Assembly (NCBI GenBank): GCA_963997635.1
Contig: CAXEND010000004.1
Coordinates: forward strand, 62,001 to 126,000
From: GCA-2728135 sp002728135
GTDB lineage: Bacteria; Pseudomonadota; Alphaproteobacteria; UBA828
DNA length: 64,000 nt
Direction of reading: 5' to 3'
The stretch's first letter is position 1, and every line of letters begins with the position of its first letter. A program made the translations under genes and the position numbers. Of the stretch, positions 53,365-62,481 are shown one piece after another. The notes under the pieces were generated by a model. The model was given only the letters and a program-made list of their open reading frames with translations, searched no databases and had not been told where the DNA came from.

Positions 53365-55257
53365 CTAGTAAACCTCCTTGCGGCGTACATAACCGAGTAA
53401 AGCTATCAATGCCGCTGGGGGAACACCAGGAATACGTGCAGCTGCTCCTATTGTCTCTGGTCTGACTTTAATTAGTTTTTCTATGGCCTCTGATGACAAA
53501 CCTCCAATACGAGAATAATCAATTGTTGTTGGTATCTTGAGTCCTTCATCTCGTCTAAATGTTTCTATGTCAACTCTTTGGCGCTCTAAATATGTTGCGT
53601 AACGTGCTTGAATTTCCAACTGTTTCTTTTCCTCTAATGATAATTCTGTTAACTCGGGCCACAATTCATTTAATTTTCTAATACTCATCCCTGGATAGCC
53701 TAATAAATCCCATGCGGAACGACGGCGACCATCTAATTTGATTTGTAGATTATATTTAGCAAATTCATTTGGGGTTGCGGTGATGTTTTGAAGCTTTTCC
53801 CTTGACTTCGCAATAGCTTTCGCTTTGCTTTGAAAAGCTCGTGCCCTATTTAAGCTAACCAAACCAAGTGAGATGCCCTTTTCCGTTAATCTAAGATCAG
53901 CATTATCTGGTCTTAATAACAAACGATACTCTGCCCTAGAAGTAAACATTCGATATGGTTCGGATGTGCCAAGATTTGTAAGATCATCGATCATAACACC
54001 TGTAAGTGATTCTGTACGATCCATTATGAATGATCTTTGGTTTATTGGATTTATAGAATGGTCGCCTCCGAAATTACCAGCCAATATTGCTGCGTTTGCA
54101 CCCGCTACTAAACCTTGAGCAGCAGCTTCTTCATATCCCGTCGTTCCATTTATTTGACCTGCAAGAAAAAATCCTTCTATACGTATGGTTTCCAAATTTT
54201 GTTTGAGTTCTCGGGGGTCTACATAATCATATTCTACTGCATATCCCGGTTGTGTTATTTTTGCATTTTCTAGACCTGGTATGCTTTTTATGAAGGATTC
54301 TTGGGTTTCCCTAGGAAGAGAAGTAGAAATCCCATTTGGATATATGGTTGAAACGTCAAGACCCTCAGGCTCAAGAAAAATCTGATGTGAAGACTTTTCT
54401 GAAAACCTTACTAATTTATCTTCAATAGATGGACAGTACCTCGGTCCAGTACCTTTAATGGCTCCTGAATACATTGCTGATTTTTCAAGGTCTGAAAAAA
54501 TAATTTTATGGGTTTTTTCATTAGTGTGCGTTATATGACAGAAAATCTGCTCATTATCCAATTTTGTTGTTAGATATGAAAATGGTTCTGGGGGATTGTC
54601 GCCCTTTTGGATTTCTAAACTCTGCCAGTTTATTGTTTTTCCATCAAGTCTGGGTGGGGTGCCAGTTTTTAAGCGACCCATTTCAAAACCATAGCACTCT
54701 AGTGCTTTAGCCATTCCAACAGCTGGCTCTTCCCCTATTCGCCCTGCATTAAATTTCTCTTGTCCTATGTGAATTAGTCCACGTAAAAATGTTCCTGTCG
54801 TCAAAACAACAGTTCTTGATTTTATTCTTGTCCCATCTCCTAAGATAACACCACAAACGCGAGCAATATCTTCGTTATTTTCAATTATAAGATCCTCAAC
54901 AATTGCTGGTAGAATTTTTAGATTAGATTGGTCTAACAATAAATTCTGAACTGATTCTCTATAAATTTTTCTGTCCTGTTGAGCTCTAGGGCCCCTTACA
55001 GCTGGACCTTTGCTCCTATTTAACACTCTAAATTGTATTCCGCCTTGATCAGCAGCTCGTGCCATTATGCCGTCTAAAGCATCAATCTCCCTCACTAAAG
55101 TGCCTTTTGCTAGACCGCCAATTGCTGGATTACATGACATTTCTCCTATAGTCTTAGGATCACTAGTGATTAGAGCAGTTTTAGCACCAATTCTTGCTGC
55201 TGCTGAAGCTGCTTCACAACCTGCGTGTCCTCCACCAACTATAACTACATCATACAT
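53365..55257 (-). CDS. mnmG: tRNA uridine-5-carboxymethylaminomethyl modification enzyme, FAD subunit
   Basis: With MnmE, it adds the (carboxymethyl)aminomethyl group to wobble U34 of certain tRNAs. The FAD motif is YDVVIVGGGHAGCEAASAAA, followed by MSCNPAIGGLAKGTLVREID, and the second part shows TGTFLRGLIHIG with GRIGEEPAVGMAKAL. FTSRAEYRLLLRPDNADLRL and the C-terminal helical domain that binds tRNA are present. ATG 55257 is chosen because GGAG lies six bases before it; ATG 55269 would add four residues. The length is 630 residues. It is next to its partner mnmE. Confidence 0.97.
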   Translation of the reverse strand: MYDVVIVGGGHAGCEAASAAARIGAKTALITSDPKTIGEMSCNPAIGGLAKGTLVREIDALDGIMARAADQGGIQFRVLNRSKGPAVRGPRAQQDRKIYRESVQNLLLDQSNLKILPAIVEDLIIENNEDIARVCGVILGDGTRIKSRTVVLTTGTFLRGLIHIGQEKFNAGRIGEEPAVGMAKALECYGFEMGRLKTGTPPRLDGKTINWQSLEIQKGDNPPEPFSYLTTKLDNEQIFCHITHTNEKTHKIIFSDLEKSAMYSGAIKGTGPRYCPSIEDKLVRFSEKSSHQIFLEPEGLDVSTIYPNGISTSLPRETQESFIKSIPGLENAKITQPGYAVEYDYVDPRELKQNLETIRIEGFFLAGQINGTTGYEEAAAQGLVAGANAAILAGNFGGDHSINPINQRSFIMDRTESLTGVMIDDLTNLGTSEPYRMFTSRAEYRLLLRPDNADLRLTEKGISLGLVSLNRARAFQSKAKAIAKSREKLQNITATPNEFAKYNLQIKLDGRRRSAWDLLGYPGMSIRKLNELWPELTELSLEEKKQLEIQARYATYLERQRVDIETFRRDEGLKIPTTIDYSRIGGLSSEAIEKLIKVRPETIGAAARIPGVPPAALIALLGYVRRKEVY

Positions 55258-55300
55258 TTTAAACTCCATACTAGATGCTCGAATGGCCAGATATAATAAC

Positions 55301-56653
55301 TTACTTTCCTATACAAAAATCTTTGAAAACAATATCGAGAACATCTTCTATATCAATTCTTCCTGTAATACGTGCTAAAGAGTTTGATGCTTGACGTAAA
55401 TCCTCAGCCTTGAGCTCAATCTCTGTTATTAAAAGAGAACGCTTTAGTGCCTCATAACATTCTGATACTGCTAAGCGGTGTCTTTCTCTTGTAATTAAAG
55501 GATTATCTCCAAGTTCATAACGATTTTTAACCATTTCTGTCAATTGATTCATAAACTCTGGAATACCAGATAATGTTAAACATGAAATAGACAATGGAGT
55601 TTTTTTAACAATTTTTTCTTTTACATTTTTTACTAAATCAGATTTATTTAGAATTATTATTGTATCATCATCAAAAAGTTCAATTATTTCTGAAGGTATC
55701 TCAGGCCATTTCTCTCCATCTAAAATCATTATTTTTATATCAGAAATTTTTGCTTCTTTATGAGATCTCCTTATACCTTCTTTTTCAATTTCTTCTGATG
55801 CATTGTGTATACCAGCTGTGTCACAAATATTCGCGGGAATACCATCCAAATCTAAGCTTATCTCAATAATATCACGCGTTGTACCAGATATATTTGAAAC
55901 AATAGCAACATCTCTTCCTGCAAGTATATTCATCAGGCTTGATTTTCCAGAATTTGGGGGGCCAAGCAAAACAACCCTTATACCTTCACGTAATTTTTGA
56001 CCTTTTTTGTTATCATTAAGATGATTTTTAATTTCTGATAATAGATCCTCTGTTTCTGAACATATAACTGAATTTAAGTCCGTTGGTAAGTCTTCGTCAG
56101 AGAAATCAATCTCTGCCTCTATCTTAGCCAGCAAACTAACTAGTTTTTGCCGCCATCTTTCATAAAGCTCCTTCAGACTTCCTCCCATTTGGCGTAAAGC
56201 CTGAATTCTCTGGCTTTCAGTTTCAGCAGCGACAAGATCCGCAACTCCTTCTGCTTCTGTCAGGTCTATTCTTCCTGCCATAAATGCACGCGCAGAAAAT
56301 TCACCTGGCTCGGCCAATCTTATACCTTTGAGAGAAAGTATTGCTCTTAATGTAGCCTCACGCACGGCTCGACCACCATGAGTATGAATCTCCAAAACAT
56401 CTTCACCGGTGAAGCTATTAGGACTTGAAAACCACAAAAACAGTGAGACATCAATTATTTTGCCTCTTTCAGGGTCATATAATTCATGTATAACTGCAGT
56501 TCTTGGGCTAGGAAGTTTTTTTTTCACTAAACGCGTATATGTATTCTCTGCTAAACTACCAGAAATTCTAAATACCGCTATTGAACCGCGCCCTGATGGG
56601 GTTAATTCAGCTAAGATTGTGTCATTTTTATTTCGAAAATAGATATCAAAAAT
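55301..56653 (-). CDS. mnmE: tRNA modification GTPase MnmE, no standard start codon
   Basis: GTPase partner of MnmG. The tetrahydrofolate-binding N-domain includes PNSFTGEDVLEIHTHGG. The G-domain shows GPPNSGKSSLMNILAG, SGTTRDIIE, DTAGIHNA and ILNKSDLV, and the chain ends in the farnesyl-like FCIGK. The first standard codon, GTG 56527, would give 408 residues and lose the conserved start. The frame stays open upstream and reads NDTILAELTPSGRG and SIAVFRISGSLAENT, the true N-terminus (compare E. coli NDTIVAQATPPGRG). No ATG, GTG or TTG precedes it. ATT 56653 or ATC 56644 are candidates; I use the first, giving 450 residues, close to the E. coli 454. Start uncertain. Confidence 0.9.
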   Translation of the reverse strand: MFDIYFRNKNDTILAELTPSGRGSIAVFRISGSLAENTYTRLVKKKLPSPRTAVIHELYDPERGKIIDVSLFLWFSSPNSFTGEDVLEIHTHGGRAVREATLRAILSLKGIRLAEPGEFSARAFMAGRIDLTEAEGVADLVAAETESQRIQALRQMGGSLKELYERWRQKLVSLLAKIEAEIDFSDEDLPTDLNSVICSETEDLLSEIKNHLNDNKKGQKLREGIRVVLLGPPNSGKSSLMNILAGRDVAIVSNISGTTRDIIEISLDLDGIPANICDTAGIHNASEEIEKEGIRRSHKEAKISDIKIMILDGEKWPEIPSEIIELFDDDTIIILNKSDLVKNVKEKIVKKTPLSISCLTLSGIPEFMNQLTEMVKNRYELGDNPLITRERHRLAVSECYEALKRSLLITEIELKAEDLRQASNSLARITGRIDIEDVLDIVFKDFCIGK

Positions 56654-56705
56654 CCAATTATTACAATTAGTTAAAATAAATGTGTAAATACACTTAATAA
56701 TTTTA

Positions 56706-57059
56706 TTAGTTTTTAATTTCTTCTTGATTAGCTGTCAGGGCAAGACGTTTTACTACGTTTCCACCAATAATGTGATCTTGGATTATCTCATCTATATCTA
56801 CAATAGAACTATAATTATACCAGATATTGTCAGGATAAATAACTATTGTAGGGCCTAGTTCACATCTGTCTAAACAACCCGAAGTGTTAATTCTTATATT
56901 TTTAATGCCAAACTCTTTGATTTTAGCCTTCATATATGCACGTATTTTCAATGCATTTTTTTCCGCACAACAACCTCTTGGATGCCCTGGTTTACGTTCA
57001 TTAGTACAGAAAAAAATGTGTTTAGAATAAAAACCATATTCTTCTGTTTCATTTTCCAT
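56706..57059 (-). CDS. Thioredoxin-like [2Fe-2S] ferredoxin
   Basis: A 117-residue protein. KHIFFCTNERKPGHPRGCC and INTSGCLDRCELGPTIVIY provide the four cysteine ligands of the thioredoxin-like [2Fe-2S] fold. It ends VKRLALTANQEEIKN. ATG 57059 has GAGG six bases upstream; GTG 57071 lies in the same frame. Partners are unknown. It lies directly upstream of mnmE on the same strand, with only about 50 bases between them. Confidence 0.9.
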   Translation of the reverse strand: MENETEEYGFYSKHIFFCTNERKPGHPRGCCAEKNALKIRAYMKAKIKEFGIKNIRINTSGCLDRCELGPTIVIYPDNIWYNYSSIVDIDEIIQDHIIGGNVVKRLALTANQEEIKN

Positions 57060-57223
57060 AACAAACCTCACATTAATTTCTTAATACACTAAAAAGATCA
57101 TCTATCAAAATATCGTCATCTATTCATATCTAATTTAAGGTCTTATGTTGAAAGTTATTTTGTTTTTATTATTTGATCCATTAGTTTTATTTTCAAATTT
57201 ACAATTTTGATGAGTTATTTTAT

Positions 57224-57709
57224 ATGAATCATGCTCTAGAAATCATTACCATTTTAGGACCTATTGTAATAAAATCTGATGGATATGCGATTACTTCACT
57301 AAATTTTGGCCAAATAAGATCCAAAACACCACAGAAAACCTTACCTGTTTTAAATGAAGCCTCTAAACAATTATATTCTTATTTCAAAAATATATCCTTT
57401 AAATTTACAGTTCCAATTAATCCTTCTGGCACTGACTTTCAATTAAATGTATGGAACTACCTTTCAAATATTCCTTACGGAGAAACTAAAACATATGGTG
57501 CAATTGCAAATATATTAAATACAAGTCCGAGAGCAATTGGGGCTGCTTGTTCTAGGAACCCAATATTAATTGTTATACCATGTCATAGAGTTTTAGGATC
57601 AAATGGAAATCTTGGGGGCTTTTCGGGGGGTTCTGGGATCAACACGAAGATCTGCCTTTTAAAACACGAAAATGCAAATCAAAATTCATACTTAAAACAA
57701 AAAAGCTAA
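57224..57709 (+). CDS. ogt: Methylated-DNA-protein-cysteine methyltransferase
   Basis: Suicide repair protein that takes alkyl groups from O6-methylguanine. The active site is VIPCHRVLGSNGNLGGFSGG. TDFQLNVWNYLSNIPYGET and TSPRAIGAACSRNPI give the DNA-binding helix and asparagine hinge. The length of 161 residues matches single-domain Ogt. It lies alone before the dlh gene; whether the two share a transcript is uncertain. Confidence 0.95.
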   Translation: MNHALEIITILGPIVIKSDGYAITSLNFGQIRSKTPQKTLPVLNEASKQLYSYFKNISFKFTVPINPSGTDFQLNVWNYLSNIPYGETKTYGAIANILNTSPRAIGAACSRNPILIVIPCHRVLGSNGNLGGFSGGSGINTKICLLKHENANQNSYLKQKS

Positions 57710-57736
57710 TAATATCTCAACTAAGGGAGGAAACCC

Positions 57737-58438
57737 ATGCCAGCATCAATAGTAAATATTTCAGAAGAAAAAGGTGAAAAATTTACCGGTTTTCTAGCTC
57801 TACCTGACTCCGGTTCAGGGCCAGGTATTGTTGTAATACAGGAAATATTTGGAGTAAACTTTGTTATGAGAGAAGTATGTCATACTCTTGCTGCACAAGG
57901 TTATGTTGCCATCTGTCCAGATCTTTTCTGGTCGTTAGAACCTAGTGTTGAGCTATGTGATAAAACTGATGGTGAATGGGCGAAGGCCTTTGATTTTTAT
58001 AAAAAATTTAATGTTGATCAGGGAATTTCTGACCTAGATATAACCATAAAATATTTAAGATCACACTCCGCATGTACGGGGAAGATTGGTGCTGTAGGTT
58101 ATTGTTTGGGAGGAAAACTTGCTTACTTGATGGCAACAAGAACTAATGTAGATTGTTCTGTGGGTTACTACGGCGTTGGAATAGGTGATGATCTTGATGA
58201 GTCAACTAATATCAAATTTCCTCATATGCAACATGTGGCTGAGGAGGATCAATTTGTACCTAAAGAAGAGCAACAGAAAATAATCAAGGGTTTAAGCAGT
58301 ATTGAAGGGGTAACTGTACATTCATATCCAGGGGTAGATCACGCCTTTGCTAGGATTAATGGAGCACACTATGACCAAAAATCATCAGACCTTGCAAATA
58401 GTCGTACCTCAGATTTTTTTAATGAACATTTAACATAA
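57737..58438 (+). CDS. Dienelactone hydrolase family protein
   Basis: Alpha/beta hydrolase of 233 residues with a cysteine nucleophile. GIVVIQEIFGVNFVMREVC carries the conserved glutamate, GAVGYCLGGKLAYLMATRT the nucleophile, EEDQFVPKEEQ the aspartate and YPGVDHAFARING the histidine. The classic enzyme opens dienelactones in aromatic breakdown, but no such pathway is nearby and the family is broad. GGAGG lies seven bases before the start. A quinone reductase gene follows 18 bases later. Confidence 0.9.
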   Translation: MPASIVNISEEKGEKFTGFLALPDSGSGPGIVVIQEIFGVNFVMREVCHTLAAQGYVAICPDLFWSLEPSVELCDKTDGEWAKAFDFYKKFNVDQGISDLDITIKYLRSHSACTGKIGAVGYCLGGKLAYLMATRTNVDCSVGYYGVGIGDDLDESTNIKFPHMQHVAEEDQFVPKEEQQKIIKGLSSIEGVTVHSYPGVDHAFARINGAHYDQKSSDLANSRTSDFFNEHLT

Positions 58439-58456
58439 TTACTAAAGGAATAAACA

Positions 58457-59431
58457 ATGGTAAAGGCGATTATTGTAAATGAAACTGGGGGACCAGAAGT
58501 TCTCAGTTACGAAGATATATCTATTCCAACCCCTAAGAAAGGGGAGGTTAGAGTAGTACATAAAGCAATAGGTTTAAACTATATAGATGTTTACTTTAGA
58601 TCAGGTGTATACCCTTTTCCTAGATTGCCTGGAATACCGGGAATGGAGGGTTCTGGAGTGGTAAAGGAAATTGGTGAAGGTGTTGAAGATATTAGTATAG
58701 GAGATCGTGTAGCATACGCTGCTGCACCCCCCGGATCTTATCTAGAAGAAAGAAATATAAAATCAGAACAGTTAGTTAAATTGCCTGATGAAATTTCTTT
58801 TGAATTAGGAGCAGCAATGATGCTGCAAGGTATGACTGTAGAATATCTAGTTCGTCGAACTTATGAGGTTAAATCAGGCGAGACAGTTCTTGTTCATGCT
58901 GCTGCCGGAGGTGTTGGCCTTATGCTATGTCAGTGGTTAAAACATATAGGTGCTAGAGTTATAGGAACAGTTAGTAGTGAAGAAAAGGCAGCATTGGCAT
59001 CAAATAATGGGTGTGATCATCCTATTAATTACAAAACTGATGACTGGGTTTCTCAAGTTAAGGATTTAACAAATGGAAAGGGTGTTCCAGTAGTTTATGA
59101 CTCTGTTGCAAAAGATACTTTTAAGGGATCTCTTGAATGTTTGAGTATCCGGGGTTTGATGATCAACTATGGTCAGGCATCAGGTGCTTACAATGAATTT
59201 GAAATCGGCATGCTAGCTCCTAAATCACTGTTTTTAACACGACCGGGTTTGTTTCAATACATAATTAATAGAAACGAATTGATCGATTCTTCAAATGCAC
59301 TTTTCGATGTTGTAAAGTCAGGTGCTGTTAAAATCCAAGTTAATCAAAAATACGCTCTATCTGATGCTCAGCGTGCTCATCAAGATTTAGAGTCTCGGAA
59401 AACAACTGGATCAACAATTTTAATTCCATAA
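58457..59431 (+). CDS. NADPH:quinone reductase-like oxidoreductase (Qor family)
   Basis: Zinc-independent medium-chain dehydrogenase, probably reducing quinones or enones with NADPH. YIDVYFRSGVYPFPRLPG and PGMEGSGVVKEIGEGVEDI are in the catalytic domain. The NADPH Rossmann motif is LVHAAAGGVGLMLCQWLKHI. VYDSVAKDTFKGSLECL and MINYGQASGAY are as in Qor1. The length of 324 residues is typical. It is probably in one transcript with the dienelactone hydrolase gene. Confidence 0.93.
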   Translation: MVKAIIVNETGGPEVLSYEDISIPTPKKGEVRVVHKAIGLNYIDVYFRSGVYPFPRLPGIPGMEGSGVVKEIGEGVEDISIGDRVAYAAAPPGSYLEERNIKSEQLVKLPDEISFELGAAMMLQGMTVEYLVRRTYEVKSGETVLVHAAAGGVGLMLCQWLKHIGARVIGTVSSEEKAALASNNGCDHPINYKTDDWVSQVKDLTNGKGVPVVYDSVAKDTFKGSLECLSIRGLMINYGQASGAYNEFEIGMLAPKSLFLTRPGLFQYIINRNELIDSSNALFDVVKSGAVKIQVNQKYALSDAQRAHQDLESRKTTGSTILIP

Positions 59432-59450
59432 TATTTAAAGCTTTGCATGA

Positions 59451-59486
59451 AATAAGGGGTGCTTCTTAAAAAAAACACCCCTTATT
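59451..59486. terminator. Hairpin between convergent qor-like and rho genes
   Basis: AATAAGGGGTG and CACCCCTTATT are exact inverse repeats, 11 bases each, with a 14-base A-rich loop. The stem lies between two converging genes and could stop transcription from both. T-tracts beside it are short, so efficiency as an intrinsic terminator is uncertain. Confidence 0.65.
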
Positions 59487-59503
59487 AAATAGGTGGTTGT
59501 CTA

Positions 59504-60760
59504 TCATGCATTCATTGAATCAAAAAATTCAGAATTAGTTTTTGTTGATTTGAGTTTATCCAAAAGAAATTCCATTGCGTCTGTAGTTCCCATTGGCATA
59601 AGTATACGCCTCAATACCCACATTTTTGACAAGCTTGCCTTATCAACCAACAATTCTTCTTTTCGTGTGCCTGATCGTGCAATATCTATTGCTGGGAATG
59701 TTCTTTTATCCCCAAGCTTTCTATCGAGTATAAGTTCTGAATTTCCCGTACCTTTAAATTCTTCAAAAATGACCTCATCCATTCTGGAACCTGTATCTAT
59801 CAATGCAGTAGCAATAATTGTCAAAGACCCTCCTTCTTCAATATTTCTTGCTGCACCGAAAAAACGTTTTGGTCTTTGCAAAGCATTAGCATCAACTCCT
59901 CCTGTTAATACTTTTCCTGAAGATGGTACAACAGTGTTATAAGCCCTTCCTAAACGTGTTATTGAGTCAAGAAGTATTACAACATCTCTCTTGTGCTCGA
60001 TAAGTCTTTTGGCTTTTTCAATAACCATTTCAGCAACTTGAACATGTCTGGATGCTGGTTCGTCAAAGGTGGAGCTCACTACTTCACCTTGAACAGATCG
60101 TGCCATATCAGTTACTTCTTCAGGTCTTTCGTCAATTAGTAACACCAACAAAATCGCCTCAGGGTGATTAAGCTCGATAGACCGAGCTATATTTTGTAAC
60201 ATTACTGTTTTACCCGTTCTTGGAGGGGCAACTATCAAAGCTCTTTGCCCTTTTCCTATTGGGGCAACTAAATCAATTATCCGCGAGGTTGAATCTTTAA
60301 TTGTTGGATCCTCTATTTCAAGCTTAAAGGCTTCATCTGGATAAAGCGGCGTTAAGTTATCAAAATTGATTTTTTGTTTTAGTTTTTCGGGTGGATCAAA
60401 ATTTATCTGATTAAGTTTTAATAATGCAAAATATCTCTCACCGTCTTTTGGAGAACGTATTTGTCCTTCGAGTGTATCTCCTGTCCTTAATCCGAACCTC
60501 CTTATCTGACTTGGGCTTACATAGATGTCGTCAGGTCCAGGAAGATAATTTGCTTCTGGAGATCGAAGAAAACCAAAGCCATCTTGAAGAGTTTCCAAAA
60601 CCCCACTTCCGTATATAGCTTGGTCATTTTCAGCTAATTGTTTCAAGATCGCAAACATTAGATCTTGTCGCCTCATATTATTAGCATTTTCTATGTCCAT
60701 CTCCAGAGCGAACTCAATTAGTTCGGTAGGGGACTTATTTTTTAACTCCTGTAAGTGCAT
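59504..60760 (-). CDS. rho: Transcription termination factor Rho
   Basis: Hexameric RNA helicase. The cold-shock-like RNA-binding domain shows DGFGFLRSPEANYLPGPDD and YVSPSQIRRFGL. The Walker A is IVAPPRTGKTVMLQNIA, and LLVLLIDERPEEVTDM, FDEPASRHVQVAEMV and LDSITRLGRAYNTV follow. The length of 418 residues matches E. coli Rho. hemJ, hemH and hemE follow in the same strand upstream, the common alphaproteobacterial order near the origin. Confidence 0.98.
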   Translation of the reverse strand: MHLQELKNKSPTELIEFALEMDIENANNMRRQDLMFAILKQLAENDQAIYGSGVLETLQDGFGFLRSPEANYLPGPDDIYVSPSQIRRFGLRTGDTLEGQIRSPKDGERYFALLKLNQINFDPPEKLKQKINFDNLTPLYPDEAFKLEIEDPTIKDSTSRIIDLVAPIGKGQRALIVAPPRTGKTVMLQNIARSIELNHPEAILLVLLIDERPEEVTDMARSVQGEVVSSTFDEPASRHVQVAEMVIEKAKRLIEHKRDVVILLDSITRLGRAYNTVVPSSGKVLTGGVDANALQRPKRFFGAARNIEEGGSLTIIATALIDTGSRMDEVIFEEFKGTGNSELILDRKLGDKRTFPAIDIARSGTRKEELLVDKASLSKMWVLRRILMPMGTTDAMEFLLDKLKSTKTNSEFFDSMNA

Positions 60761-60961
60761 ATCTCATTCATTTTGTTGGTAAGGGGGAAGCTTTGTTTAT
60801 GTGATTTATCTTGAAAAGCCTTTTATAGGCCTATGTATTAAAAAGCAGTTTTTCTTAATGGGGAAATTACGGCGTTGATGTAGATATATATTTGAGATTT
60901 ATTTTATTATCATATTCTGACTATGAAATGAAGTATCATTTAGAGAATGTCAAGAGTTGTA

Positions 60962-61405
60962 TCAGAATGGTTTAATTATTACCATTATAATTATCAATAT
61001 CATAATCACGGTTGGAATCTCATTAATTACTTTAAAAAATCTTGCACTGTGAGTATTTCTGTCCAATGCAAAGTCTTTTCGACATCTCCCAAGAAAAAAA
61101 TGCACTCCTATAAGAATACAAATACCTACAATTTTTACCCAAAACCAGTTCTCATTTCCGCTTAAGTCAACTATACCAGGTATACCAGCCAATAGGCCTC
61201 CTAAAACAACTGTGATGATCATAGCTGGCAACATAATTCCAAAATAGAGCCGCCTCTCCATGATTTTCAAAGTTTTTGAAAGCTCTGAAAAATTTTGAGT
61301 ATTTGCATGATATACAAATAATCTTGGCAAATAAAGCAAACCTGCCATCCAAGCAATGACACCTATAACATGAATAGCTTTGATCCAAATATAAAAATCA
61401 TACAT
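60962..61405 (-). CDS. hemJ: Protoporphyrinogen oxidase HemJ
   Basis: Membrane protein that oxidises protoporphyrinogen IX to protoporphyrin IX. It has 147 residues and four helices. KAIHVIGVIAWMAGLLYLPR carries the conserved histidine, and the loop after it ends in KIMERRLYFGIMLPAMIITV. WVKIVGICILIGVHFFLGR carries the later conserved residues. It lies beside hemH and hemE, so this is the heme-terminal gene set. Confidence 0.92.
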   Translation of the reverse strand: MYDFYIWIKAIHVIGVIAWMAGLLYLPRLFVYHANTQNFSELSKTLKIMERRLYFGIMLPAMIITVVLGGLLAGIPGIVDLSGNENWFWVKIVGICILIGVHFFLGRCRKDFALDRNTHSARFFKVINEIPTVIMILIIIMVIIKPF

Positions 61406-61420
61406 GTATAAAGTGTTCCC

Positions 61421-62467
61421 TCATATAGAAATACAATCACATGATGGACATCTAATTCTTACGTTTTTCGGTCCAATTTTATTACGTAATTTGTTATTTC
61501 TTATTGCTGAAACTGCTCCACCAACTAAATTGGCAAGACCACTGATAAAATCTTCATGTGTCCCTACTGTAGGTACCCGATGATATTCTTCAACACCACA
61601 GTCTTTAGCAAGCTTGAGGTATTCTATATCCAGTTCTACAAGCGTTTCTGAATGTTCAGAAATAAATGCTATAGGTACGATCATCACATTTTTTTTGTCT
61701 TTCCCTGCTTTTTTTATTTCATCCTCGGTCGCAGGTCCTATCCATTCTAACGGACCTACGCGGCTTTGATAACATATGCACCAGTCTAATTTCTCTATGC
61801 CCAAACCTTCTACAATTGCTGAAGCTGTTTTTTCCACTTGTTTTTGATATGGGTCGCCCTGCTGAATTATCTTTTTTGGAAGTCCATGAGCAGACAATAA
61901 AAGCCTGTAATCACTTAGCCTGTTTGTTTGTATCGCTTCCCTAATAAGATCTGTCTGTGCAGAAATTAACCCTTTATTTGATGGGTAAGAACAGATGGTT
62001 ACCGTTGGAATATGTTCAAGTGTTGACCCTTTTGTAGACTTCCACCAAGAGTTAAAAGCTGAACCTGTTGTAGTAGTAGAGAATTGTGGATACAGAGGTA
62101 AAAGCACTATTTGCTGAGGATTAAATTTTTCTACATTTATTATTGTTTCTTCCACAAATGGTTTCCAATATCTCATAGAGATAAATATTTCTATTTCATC
62201 CTCCGGTGATTCGGACTCTAACCGTTTTTTTAATGCTAGTGATTGAAGTTCTGTTTGTTCTAGAATAGGCGACTTTCCTCCTAGGTGTTCATAAATTTCT
62301 TTTGCCGTATTAGATCTTCGTTGTGAGATTATATGTGCTATTAATTGGCGTATTGGCGTTGGTGCACCTATTATTGCTTTATCACTGAATAGATTGTAAA
62401 GGAAAGGTCTAACAGCGTTTAATGAGTCTGGACCTCCTAAATTAAATAATACAACAGCTGTTTTCAT
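61421..62467 (-). CDS. hemH: Ferrochelatase
   Basis: Inserts iron into protoporphyrin IX. AVVLFNLGGPDSLNAVRPFL opens the chain. LLLSAHGLPKKIIQQGDPY is the His-containing active-site strand. DWCICYQSRVGPLEWIGPAT and IAFISEHSETLVELDIEY with the catalytic His and Glu follow. The length is 348 residues. The C-terminus ends in CPSCDCISI, a small cysteine cluster that could bind metal, seen in some alphaproteobacterial members. Confidence 0.97.
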   Translation of the reverse strand: MKTAVVLFNLGGPDSLNAVRPFLYNLFSDKAIIGAPTPIRQLIAHIISQRRSNTAKEIYEHLGGKSPILEQTELQSLALKKRLESESPEDEIEIFISMRYWKPFVEETIINVEKFNPQQIVLLPLYPQFSTTTTGSAFNSWWKSTKGSTLEHIPTVTICSYPSNKGLISAQTDLIREAIQTNRLSDYRLLLSAHGLPKKIIQQGDPYQKQVEKTASAIVEGLGIEKLDWCICYQSRVGPLEWIGPATEDEIKKAGKDKKNVMIVPIAFISEHSETLVELDIEYLKLAKDCGVEEYHRVPTVGTHEDFISGLANLVGGAVSAIRNNKLRNKIGPKNVRIRCPSCDCISI

Positions 62468-62481
62468 ATAAGATATCTGCT

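Noticed and set aside
60761..60961. 201-base gap before rho examined for a leader peptide or small gene
   Set aside because: No frame with a ribosome site and no clear hairpin; nothing supportable.
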